Assembly (NCBI GenBank): GCA_002238605.1
Contig: MPMR01000005.1
Coordinates: 1-64,000, forward strand
Reading direction: 5' to 3'
DNA: 64,000 nt
Source of the DNA: BD2-11 clade cluster bacterium bin43
GTDB lineage: Bacteria > Gemmatimonadota > Gemmatimonadetes > Longimicrobiales > Gaopeijiaceae
Under the pieces are notes generated by a model that saw only the letters and a list, made by a program, of their open reading frames with translations, ran no database searches and had not been told where the DNA came from. Shown here in pieces: positions 23,966-31,967 of this stretch. Position numbers and translations under genes: made by a program. The first letter of the stretch is position 1. Every line of letters begins with the position of its first letter.

Positions 23966-25135
23966 ATGAAACGTCGCGACTTCGTCAGGACCGCCGCCGC
24001 CGCGAGCGTGGCCGGCGCCGTGCCGCGCCCCCTGGACGGCGCGCCGGTGGTGTACACCCCGCAGTCGGTCTCCCCCGTGGTGATTTCCGACACCAGCGGC
24101 ATCCGCTTCACCAACGGCGGCCCGGAGAGCGCGGTGGAGCGGGCGTTCCGGGGAATCGTGGAGGGGGAGGACGTGCTGGACGCGCTGATGGCGGGGGTGA
24201 ACATCCCCGAGCTCGACCCCACCGAGACCGGGATCGGCTACGGCGGCCTGCCCAACGCGGACGGCGTGGTGCAGCTGGACGCGTGCTGCATGCACGGGCC
24301 GAAGAAGCAGGCCGGGGGCGTGGCGGGGCTCGAGGGGGTGCGCACGCCGTCGCTGGTGGCCAGGGCGGTCATGGAGTACACCGACCACCACCTGCTGGTG
24401 GGCGCTGGCGCGCAGGAATTCGCCCGCATGATGGGGTTCGAGATCGAGGACGACCTGAACACCGACCGCTCGCGCGAGCTGTGGCTGGAATGGAAGCGGC
24501 GCGTGGATCCCGGCCACTTCCCCGATCCGCGCAGGGGGCGTCCGGGCGGGACGGGAGACGGGGCGGGGCTCGACACCGGCGCAATGAACGCGCGCCACTA
24601 CGCCGGCTACCAGGCCGGGCTGGACATGATGCGCGAGGGCCTCATCGACGAGAACAGCTTCTGGGGCACCATCAACTGCGACGGCATCGGCCCGGGAGGC
24701 GACATCTGCGGGGTGACCACCACCAGCGGGCTGTCCTGGAAGATTCCCGGGCGCGCGGGGGACTCCCCCATCCTGGGCGCCGGGCTCTACGTGGACGGCG
24801 ACATCGGCGCCGCGGGCTCCACCGGCCGGGGCGAAGCCAACCTCTTCAACCTCTGCTCCTTCCTCATCGTCGAAAAGATGCGGGACGGGATGCATCCTCT
24901 GGACGCGGGGATGGCAGCGCTCGAGCGCATTCGCGCGAACACCATCGAAGAGCGCCTCCTCAACTCGCGCGGCGAACCCAACTTCAACGTGCGCTTCTTC
25001 GCGCTCAACAAGCGGGGAGAGTACGCGGGCGTGTCGATGTATGCGTCCGGCCAGGTTACCTACGCCGTATGTGACGAGAACGGCGCGCGGGAGATGCCGC
25101 TGGAGGGGCTGCTGGAGGGCTCGCCCACGGACTGA
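23966..25135 (+). CDS. Ntn-hydrolase, N4-(beta-N-acetylglucosaminyl)-L-asparaginase type
   Basis: The 389-residue precursor starts MKRRDFVRTAAAASVAGAVP, a twin-arginine (Tat-like) export signal. The asparaginase-2 fold follows, and self-cleavage is expected before the nucleophile Thr in GDICGVTTTSGLSWKIPGRA. The downstream GDSPILGAGLYVDGDIGAAG loop binds substrate. Family members hydrolyse GlcNAc-Asn or beta-aspartyl links. The exported location suggests scavenging of glycopeptides or isoaspartyl peptides. It is followed at 66 bp by the TauD-like gene on the same strand. Confidence 0.88.
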   Translation: MKRRDFVRTAAAASVAGAVPRPLDGAPVVYTPQSVSPVVISDTSGIRFTNGGPESAVERAFRGIVEGEDVLDALMAGVNIPELDPTETGIGYGGLPNADGVVQLDACCMHGPKKQAGGVAGLEGVRTPSLVARAVMEYTDHHLLVGAGAQEFARMMGFEIEDDLNTDRSRELWLEWKRRVDPGHFPDPRRGRPGGTGDGAGLDTGAMNARHYAGYQAGLDMMREGLIDENSFWGTINCDGIGPGGDICGVTTTSGLSWKIPGRAGDSPILGAGLYVDGDIGAAGSTGRGEANLFNLCSFLIVEKMRDGMHPLDAGMAALERIRANTIEERLLNSRGEPNFNVRFFALNKRGEYAGVSMYASGQVTYAVCDENGAREMPLEGLLEGSPTD

Positions 25136-25201
25136 GGCGTCGGGGCCGGCTGCGGCATGAGCACCCGACATTTGTGTTCCGGCGAAGCTGAGGTGACGGA
25201 C

Positions 25202-26272
25202 ATGACGGCATCATCGAACCCCGGCTCCGGCTCCGAGGCAAGGGGCCCCGACGTCTGGTACGGATCCGGGATGAGCGGGTCCCGCAGCTGGATTCGCCAC
25301 CTCACGGAAGGGGAAATCCGCGAAATCCACCTCGCGGTGGGCAGAGTCGAGCGGAAGGACCTCGCCATCGCCGACATCACGCGGGCGGACTTCCCCCTGC
25401 CCGTGCTGGCGCCGGAACTTGCGCGCATTCGCGAGGAGCTGCTGCGCGGCCGCGGGTTCGTGCTGATTCGGGGCCTGCCGGTCAACGGCCGGTCGAAGCA
25501 ACAGATCGCGATCGCCTTCTGGGGGATCGGCACGCACCTCGGCGAAGCCATCTCGCAGAACGCCAAGGGGCACCTGCTCGGTCACGTGAAGGACATCGGC
25601 CACGACCCCGACAACCCCGAGCACCGGCTGTACGCGACCCGGGCCCGCCATCGCTTCCACACCGACTCCTGCGATCTCGTCGGGCTCTTCTGCGTGCGGC
25701 CCGCGAAAGAGGGCGGGCTGAGCAGCATCTCCAGCTCCGCCACCATCTACAGCGAGATGCGGCGGCAGCGGCCCGACCTGGCCGAGCTGCTCTCGCGGCC
25801 CATCCACATCGACCGGAAGGGCGAGATCCCCGAGGGAAAGCTCCCCTACTACCGGATGCCGGTCTTCAACCACTACGCGGGGTGTATTACGACGTATTAC
25901 GCCCGCGACTTCTTCGACGGCGCCCAGCGTCACGAGGGGGTGCCGCCGGTGTCGCGCGCACAGACCGAGGCCATGGACCTCTTCGAGGACCTGGCGGCCC
26001 GCCCGGACATCCGCCTCGACATGGAACTCCGGCCCGGCGACATGCAGTTCGTGCACAATCACCAGATCGTGCACTCGCGCACCGGATACGAGGACCATCC
26101 CGAGCCGGAGCGCAAGCGGCACCTGCTGCGCCTGTGGCTGTCCGCAAGCGACGGACGCGAGTTGCCGCCCGCCTACGCGGAGCGCTACGGGAACATCGCC
26201 CTTGGCACAAAGCGCGGCGGGATCATGGTGCCCGGAACCAAGCCCTACGCGCCGCTGGAGGCAGAGGGCTGA
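25202..26272 (+). CDS. TauD/TfdA-family Fe(II)/2-oxoglutarate dioxygenase
   Basis: The ATG at 25202 follows GAGGTG at 9 bp; an upstream in-frame ATG at 25157 is less likely. The 356-residue enzyme has the facial triad: His153 and Asp155 in HRFHTDSCDLVG, and His291 in HNHQIVHSR. The RKRHLLRLWLS stretch carries the 2-oxoglutarate-binding Arg. Such enzymes hydroxylate small amino-acid-like or sulfonate compounds; the substrate cannot be read from sequence. It shares orientation with the Ntn-hydrolase gene. Confidence 0.85.
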   Translation: MTASSNPGSGSEARGPDVWYGSGMSGSRSWIRHLTEGEIREIHLAVGRVERKDLAIADITRADFPLPVLAPELARIREELLRGRGFVLIRGLPVNGRSKQQIAIAFWGIGTHLGEAISQNAKGHLLGHVKDIGHDPDNPEHRLYATRARHRFHTDSCDLVGLFCVRPAKEGGLSSISSSATIYSEMRRQRPDLAELLSRPIHIDRKGEIPEGKLPYYRMPVFNHYAGCITTYYARDFFDGAQRHEGVPPVSRAQTEAMDLFEDLAARPDIRLDMELRPGDMQFVHNHQIVHSRTGYEDHPEPERKRHLLRLWLSASDGRELPPAYAERYGNIALGTKRGGIMVPGTKPYAPLEAEG

Positions 26273-26313
26273 GGGGCGGTGCCGCCTTCGTCCAAGGGGG
26301 GCTGAGGGGCTGG

Positions 26314-27654
26314 TCAGGGGCCAAGCGCCCCCAGCGGAATCACGCTCACCCCGTCCGGTCGAACGTATCCGTACCCACGATCGACGATGACGCCCAGCGC
26401 GACGGGCTCGCCGCACCGGCTCGTGTCGACCCGATCCGCGAACTTCAGAAGTGACTTCGCCGCTTCGTCGATCCGGCTGAGGCCGAGCTTGATCTCGAAG
26501 GCCGCCCAGCGGCCGGGACCGGCGTCGACGATGGCGTCTACTTCGAGGCCGGTGTTGTCACGGTAGTGGTATACCCTCGCGCCCATCGCCTGAGCATGCA
26601 CGCGCAGATCCCGGATCACCATCGACTCAAAGAGCAGACCGAACCAGGCGAAATCGCGGAGCAGTGAATCCGGTCCTGCGTCCAGCGCGGCCACGGCAAT
26701 GGACGGGTCCACGAAGTGACGTTTCGGGGAAACTCGCAGCCGGGAGCGGGAGCGCAGATGGGGTGCCCACGGGGGCTGGTCCTCGACCACCATGAGACGC
26801 TCCAGGCTGGTGAGGTATGCACGGGCGGTGTGGCCCGTCATCGATCCGGTGTCCGGTCCGGAAACGTCGCGCGCCACGGTTGCCAGTGACGTGAGCGTTG
26901 CCACGTTGCGGGCCAGAGATTGGAGAAAGCGACGGACTCGCCGAGGATCGCGCCGTACTCCGTCGACACGCTGCAGATCGGCACGGCAGATGTCGTCGAC
27001 ATAGCTTCGGTTGACACGGATGGCCTCCTCGGGCGAGGAGCCCGGATGCCCCGGCCACCCACCGACGCAAACCAGTTCAGCGAGGTGCTGCACGGACAGA
27101 TCGACTCGCGAGCTCTCTACAGGTTCACTCTCGATGATGTCCTTCAGCGACACCTGTCCGGTGCCGTGTCCGAGTTCGAAAAGGGACATGGGACGCAGCT
27201 GCAAGCGCAGGATTCGGCCAGCACCCGTATGCCGGGTGCGGTCGTCCGGGGGAACAGCCGATCCCGTGAGGATGAAATGGCCCTTTCCAGGACGCTCGTC
27301 CACCGCGCGTCGCACATGGTTCCAGATCACAGGCGCGGTTTGCCACTCGTCGATCAGGCGTGGGGCTGCTCCTTCAAGCACGAGTCCCGGATTGACCGCG
27401 ATCATGCCCTGCGCCGCCTGGTCGACATCCAGGAAGACCTCGCTTGCGGCCATCTGATGAGCGGTTGCCGTCTTGCCGCAAGCCCGCGGGCCTTCGATGA
27501 GAACCGCTCCTGCCGCAGCCAGGCATTGCTTCAGTTCCTCGTCTGCCACGCGCGGAGCGTAGCGCGCGACTTCAACTTCGTGCGGCGGCTTTCTCGCGTC
27601 CCCAGACGCCTGCTCGAGGACCTCATCTCGTACGTTGCCGGGGTGCGGTCTCAT
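26314..27654 (-). CDS. AAA_14 ATPase with C-terminal DUF4143 domain
   Basis: The 446-residue protein has Walker A GPRACGKTATA (about residues 55-65), an FLDVDQ strand, a Walker-B-like PRLIDEWQTAPVIW segment and LTGSAV (sensor 1), typical of AAA_14. The C-terminal DUF4143 part holds DNTGLEVDAIVDAG followed by WAAFEIKL, a PD-(D/E)xK-like nuclease core with D, E and K in place. Members are widespread, often on islands, with proposed roles in stress or defence but no settled function. It is encoded alone and faces the dioxygenase gene tail to tail. Confidence 0.88.
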   Translation of the reverse strand: MRPHPGNVRDEVLEQASGDARKPPHEVEVARYAPRVADEELKQCLAAAGAVLIEGPRACGKTATAHQMAASEVFLDVDQAAQGMIAVNPGLVLEGAAPRLIDEWQTAPVIWNHVRRAVDERPGKGHFILTGSAVPPDDRTRHTGAGRILRLQLRPMSLFELGHGTGQVSLKDIIESEPVESSRVDLSVQHLAELVCVGGWPGHPGSSPEEAIRVNRSYVDDICRADLQRVDGVRRDPRRVRRFLQSLARNVATLTSLATVARDVSGPDTGSMTGHTARAYLTSLERLMVVEDQPPWAPHLRSRSRLRVSPKRHFVDPSIAVAALDAGPDSLLRDFAWFGLLFESMVIRDLRVHAQAMGARVYHYRDNTGLEVDAIVDAGPGRWAAFEIKLGLSRIDEAAKSLLKFADRVDTSRCGEPVALGVIVDRGYGYVRPDGVSVIPLGALGP

Positions 27655-27902
27655 GCCGAATGCTCCTGCAATGCGAGTTGTAACCGGCAGCGGTAAAGAA
27701 GATTAGCAGGACGCAGACATGTTTGCAACGTGGGTGGAGATATCTTTGCAATCTCTGTGAAAACAAGAATACAACGAAGACAGAGACGGATTTGTAACGC
27801 GATCCGGGCAGAAACTCACCGCAGTCCGGCCCGCGAGGGATCCGCGCCAAGACGTTCCCGGTTCCCTGGCCGCGACGACATCCCTGAAGCCAGGGAAGGC
27901 GA

Positions 27903-30041
27903 TCAGCGCTCCGGCGGCGTCAGGTAGCGTACCACATTGCCGTCGCGGTCCACTACCATGAGCGGCATCCGCAGGATCTCCCGGCCAAAGTCGATCGCGT
28001 TCCGGCGAACCCTCGCCGCCGCTTCGACCCCCGCCACCGCCTCCGCCGCATACTGCGGGGGCGGCAGCATGTACTCGTCCGCCACGCTGTAGTCGACCTC
28101 CGGGTACCCGATGTCCACGAACGACGCGAGGCTGACCACGCTCATCGGGTTGGGGCCGCGGTCGGGGAAGGGGGTCATGAGCTCGGACCGGAAGACCAGC
28201 TCGCGCCAGTGCCCGTTCCACACGCCCTCGCCGCCCTGGTGCTGCACCGGAACGAACTCGCTGTCCGTGTAGTTGCCGCCGCGGATCTCGCCGAAGGCCG
28301 CCATCGCCGCGGCGCCGGTGAAGTGCGTATTCGCGCTGCGGTCGGTCCGGGCCGGGTCCTGCAGGAGGCCGAGGTGCTCCCAGAGGGTCCCGAACCCGAT
28401 CACGTGCGCCATCTCATGCAGGATGGTCTCGTCCAGCTGGCCGCTGGCCTCCATGCCGTCCAGGTCGGCGATGTCGAAGAACATCACCCCGACCGCGGGC
28501 AGCGAGGTGCCCACGCGAATCTGACAGGGCCCGGCGCCTCCTATGACGCCCGCGGCTCCGTCGATCTCCCTGAGTTCGACGTAGATCAGCAGGTCGTCGA
28601 CCACCCGGTCGCCGGGAACCTCCCCGGAAATGCCGTTCCTCGCGAGGCACTCGGCGAGGGAGGATCTGCGAAGCGTGCTCCACGAGAGGTTGGCCGTGAT
28701 TGCGCGCTCCCAGTACCGTTCGGCCCTTTCGAAGGCCGCACGCAGCGCGTCGGTCAACAGCGACGAGGTCACATGCTCGATCTCGATGTCGTAGACCGCC
28801 GGCGTCGCCTCCGCGTCGAACGTCGTCGTGGCCGACGTGCCGTCCGCGTTGGTGACGCTCGCCGTGAGCGTGTAGGTCGTTTCGGCGGTCCTGCCCAGCG
28901 TCCACCTGTCGACCGCCGCGAACCCGGCCGAGTCGGTCGTCGCCTCCGAGGGAGTGACCCGGCTGTCACCGCTCGCGGAGAAGGTGACCGTGGTCTCGGC
29001 TACGGGGTTGCCGTCGGCGTCCTCGGCCCTCACGCGGGGTGCGACGCGAACGGGGAGCGCGATTTCCGACCGCTGTCCGTCGCCCTCGACGGCCAGGAGC
29101 CGCGCGACCGGCGCCGCCAGCGAGGTGGCGCGGAAGACAACCCGGTTCAGGCCGGGGACGGTGGCGCGCAATTCCTGCGGCCCGGGAGCACCCATCGTCC
29201 ATGAGCCCGGTGAGGCGATCCCGTCGGCGTCGGTCACCGCGCTGGAGGAGGGCACCGAGCCGCCCCCGGCCGTGACCTCGAAGGCGACGGTGACTCCGCT
29301 CAGCCCGGCGCCCGACCGGGAGATCACCCGCACCCGCACAGGTTCGTCGGCTTCTCGCCCCGTCCGGGCCGACTGCCTGTCCCCGGAGTGAATGAGCAGG
29401 GCGTGAGGTGGTTCGGCCGTGGCGGTAAACACCGTGTTGGGGCCCTCGGCCACGGACGCAACCACCGACTGCGGGCCGGCAGCGTCGCCCAGCGTCCAGG
29501 AAGTCCGAGCCTCGCCCGACGGGTCGGTGGCAGCAGTGGAAGGAGCCACGGAGCCGCTCCCCTCCGCGGGCGAGAAGGACACGGCCAGGCCCGCAACCGG
29601 GCTCTCGCCGGCGTCCAGGACGCGGCCGACCAGGGGCTCGACCAGCGATGCTCCCGGGCTTCCCGTCTGCGCGTCGCCGCCCACGCGCACGATGGTGGCG
29701 GGGGTCTGGCTGACCGTCACGGTGGCGGTTCCGCTGACGCCCTCGAAGACCGCCCTGACGGTGCCGGCTCCGTTGGAGAGCGCCGTCACCACCCCCGAGG
29801 AGTTCACGGTCAGCACAGCCGGCGCGTCGGTCGTCCAGGCTACCGTCCCCTCGAGGACGTTCCCCTCCCGGTCCAGGACGCTCGCGGTGAACGCCCTCGA
29901 CTCGCCCAGGAAGGTGAACGTGGCGGAGCCGGGCGATACCGCGATGGTCGCCGGCTCCGGCGGCTCGAACTCCAGTACGCACCCGCTCGCCACAATCGTC
30001 AGCCCCAGACGGACCGCAGCGCCGAGTGATGCCCGCTTCAT
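27903..30041 (-). CDS. M8-like (leishmanolysin-type) metalloprotease lipoprotein with Ig-like modules
   Basis: The 712-residue precursor has a lipoprotein signal with lipobox VASGC (Cys21). A BIG2-type bacterial Ig domain follows (about 30-107, IAVSPGSATFTFLGESRAFT to GTATVTVSQ). Next come three repeats of about 95-100 residues, each holding a GD.Q or GDGQ start and a SWTLG/SWTMG/RWTLG motif, then a metalloprotease domain with the zinc site HEMAHVIGFG (His542). The ISGEVPGDRVVDDLLIYVEL region resembles leishmanolysin-type proteins. It would work at the cell surface on proteins. The C-terminal FVDIGYPEVDYSVADEY is typical of this group. Confidence 0.85.
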   Translation of the reverse strand: MKRASLGAAVRLGLTIVASGCVLEFEPPEPATIAVSPGSATFTFLGESRAFTASVLDREGNVLEGTVAWTTDAPAVLTVNSSGVVTALSNGAGTVRAVFEGVSGTATVTVSQTPATIVRVGGDAQTGSPGASLVEPLVGRVLDAGESPVAGLAVSFSPAEGSGSVAPSTAATDPSGEARTSWTLGDAAGPQSVVASVAEGPNTVFTATAEPPHALLIHSGDRQSARTGREADEPVRVRVISRSGAGLSGVTVAFEVTAGGGSVPSSSAVTDADGIASPGSWTMGAPGPQELRATVPGLNRVVFRATSLAAPVARLLAVEGDGQRSEIALPVRVAPRVRAEDADGNPVAETTVTFSASGDSRVTPSEATTDSAGFAAVDRWTLGRTAETTYTLTASVTNADGTSATTTFDAEATPAVYDIEIEHVTSSLLTDALRAAFERAERYWERAITANLSWSTLRRSSLAECLARNGISGEVPGDRVVDDLLIYVELREIDGAAGVIGGAGPCQIRVGTSLPAVGVMFFDIADLDGMEASGQLDETILHEMAHVIGFGTLWEHLGLLQDPARTDRSANTHFTGAAAMAAFGEIRGGNYTDSEFVPVQHQGGEGVWNGHWRELVFRSELMTPFPDRGPNPMSVVSLASFVDIGYPEVDYSVADEYMLPPPQYAAEAVAGVEAAARVRRNAIDFGREILRMPLMVVDRDGNVVRYLTPPER

Positions 30042-30098
30042 CGCGTTGCCTCGTCAGCCGGCCTGATGGTGTCGTTCGGTCGGATCATGTGGTCGCGG

Positions 30099-30521
30099 TC
30101 ATTCCTTCGCCGGAGTCCGGACTCGGAGGATGTCCAGGAGATCCCGTGAGCGCAGGACCGTCACGTTCCGGTAGGGAGAGGTTGCCAGGAGGGCCCGGTC
30201 AGAACTCACCACGTACCTGGCTCCCGCGGCCACCGCGCACGCGAGAAACTTGTCGTCGTCGCGGTCCTCGCACACGGGTTCGGGCAAGGGGGGCGCCGAC
30301 ACCAGCGTAGCGGTTTCCGCGACCATGTCCAGGACGCGATCGAGGTCCGCATCCGGGAACCGCGCCGAGAGCCGCACGCCGACCCGAAGGTACTCCTGAA
30401 TGATCTCGCCGGACACCACCATCTCGATGCGACTGGCGCGCCAGGCCGCCAGGACATCGCGCGGAGGTCCACCGAAGAACACGCCCGGCAGAAAGACGCT
30501 GGTATCGACGACTACTCTCAC
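30099..30521 (-). CDS. PIN-domain toxin (COG1569/VapC-like)
   Basis: The 140-residue protein starts MRVVVDTSVFLPGVFFGGPP, with the first active-site Asp6, and has the conserved Glu in VVSGEIIQEYL and the acidic cluster EDRDDDKFLACAVAAGA, followed by VVSSDRAL. PIN toxins of this group cut RNA. No antitoxin gene is visible on either side: the space upstream is filled by the start of the plus-strand gene at 30608. It could act alone or with an unlinked partner. Confidence 0.8.
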   Translation of the reverse strand: MRVVVDTSVFLPGVFFGGPPRDVLAAWRASRIEMVVSGEIIQEYLRVGVRLSARFPDADLDRVLDMVAETATLVSAPPLPEPVCEDRDDDKFLACAVAAGARYVVSSDRALLATSPYRNVTVLRSRDLLDILRVRTPAKE

Positions 30522-30607
30522 GCCCGCAGCCCGGTTGTCGTGAAGCCGCTCATTACGGACTCTTGTTGGCAGGATGTCATCCCGTCAATCCAGCATGCCG
30601 GAGACCC

Positions 30608-31912
30608 ATGGTCAACCAGCCCCACACCGTCGATCAGTCGGATCGCATCGTCCCGATCAACCTTCGCCAGAGCGGCCGGACCCCGGTAAAGCTGCTCATT
30701 TCCACGCGGGTGAGGAAGTCGCCGTACTGGCACCTGTCCCACGAAGCAGGCTGTTGGCGCGCGACCATCTACAACCGCGTCTACCATCCGCGCGGCTATG
30801 TGCTGCCCGAGGATGGCGGCGCGGCCGCCGAGCACGAGGCGCTGACGAACCACGTCACGATGTGGAATGTCGCCGTCGAGAGGCAGATCCGGGTGAAGGG
30901 GCCGGATGCCGGGAGGTTGACGGACTACGTCATCACGCGCGACGCCACCCGCATCGAGCCGATGCACGGAAGGTACGTCATCCTGTGCAACGAACGGGGC
31001 GGCATCCTCAATGATCCGGTCCTGCTGCGCCTGTCCGAGGACGAGTTCTGGTTCTCGCTGGCCGACTCCGACCTGCTGTTCTGGCTCCAGGGCGTCAACG
31101 TCGGGATGCGGATGGACGTCGAGATCGACGAAATCGACGTGTGTCCGCTGCAGATCCAGGGCCCGAAGTCGCTGGCGCTCATGGCCGACCTGGTGGGCGA
31201 CGGGATCCGCGAGATGCCGTACTACGGGCTCATGGAAGCCGAGATCGCGGGCTGCGCGGTTGTGGTTTCGCAATCCGGTTTCTCGGGTGAGAAGGGCTAC
31301 GAGATCTATCTGCGCGACGCGACGCTGCACGCCGAGAGGCTGTGGAACGCGGTGCTCGAAGCGGGCGAGGCGCACCAGCTCATGGTGATCGCCCCCGGCC
31401 ACCAGCGCCGCATCCAGGCGGGCATCCTCTCGTGGGGGCAGGACATGGATCACGAGACCGTCCCCTTCCAGTGCAACCTCGGCTACCAGGTGCCCCGCGA
31501 GAAGGAGGGCGACTACATCGGCCGGGCCGCGCTGGAGCGGATGCGGACGGAGATAGAGGCCGGGCGGCCCCCGTTCGCCATGGTCATGGTGGGGATGAAG
31601 ATGGGCGGCAGGCCCATCGACGACTACGCGCCCGATTTCTGGCTGGTGTGCGGCGGCGGCGGCGGCGATCCGGTCGGCTACCTGACCTCGCCGTGGCACG
31701 CTCCCGAACTGGGATGCAACATCGCGCTGGGCTACGTGCCCGTGGGGATGTCCGCAGTCGGTACGGAGCTTACGGTCCGGTTGCCGGACGAATACGCGAG
31801 CGAGCCAGGCGAACCCGACTGGGCACGGGTGTGCGAGCTCCCGTTCCGTCCCTCGGTCAACCCGAGCGCGCGCGAGCTGGCCCACGCGCGGGGGGAGGAC
31901 GCGGCGATATAG
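30608..31912 (+). CDS. GcvT-family aminomethyltransferase, DmdA-like
   Basis: The ATG at 30608 gives 434 residues. The fold and motifs are of the glycine-cleavage T family (tetrahydrofolate-dependent demethylases): ISTRVRKSPYWHLSHEAGCW near the start resembles DmdA, the ERGGILNDPVLLRLSEDEFW motif, the QIQGPKS loop and SGFSGEKGYEIYL. Such enzymes move a methyl or methylene group from an amine or sulfonium compound to tetrahydrofolate. The substrate (glycine betaine derivative, dimethylsulfoniopropionate or another) is not determined. It converges with the larger FAD-GcvT gene downstream. Confidence 0.82.
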   Translation: MVNQPHTVDQSDRIVPINLRQSGRTPVKLLISTRVRKSPYWHLSHEAGCWRATIYNRVYHPRGYVLPEDGGAAAEHEALTNHVTMWNVAVERQIRVKGPDAGRLTDYVITRDATRIEPMHGRYVILCNERGGILNDPVLLRLSEDEFWFSLADSDLLFWLQGVNVGMRMDVEIDEIDVCPLQIQGPKSLALMADLVGDGIREMPYYGLMEAEIAGCAVVVSQSGFSGEKGYEIYLRDATLHAERLWNAVLEAGEAHQLMVIAPGHQRRIQAGILSWGQDMDHETVPFQCNLGYQVPREKEGDYIGRAALERMRTEIEAGRPPFAMVMVGMKMGGRPIDDYAPDFWLVCGGGGGDPVGYLTSPWHAPELGCNIALGYVPVGMSAVGTELTVRLPDEYASEPGEPDWARVCELPFRPSVNPSARELAHARGEDAAI

Positions 31913-31967
31913 CCTCCCGAGGCACCGCTCCCATCAAGGCGCCCCGAGCTGGCGCGCCCGCGGAAGA

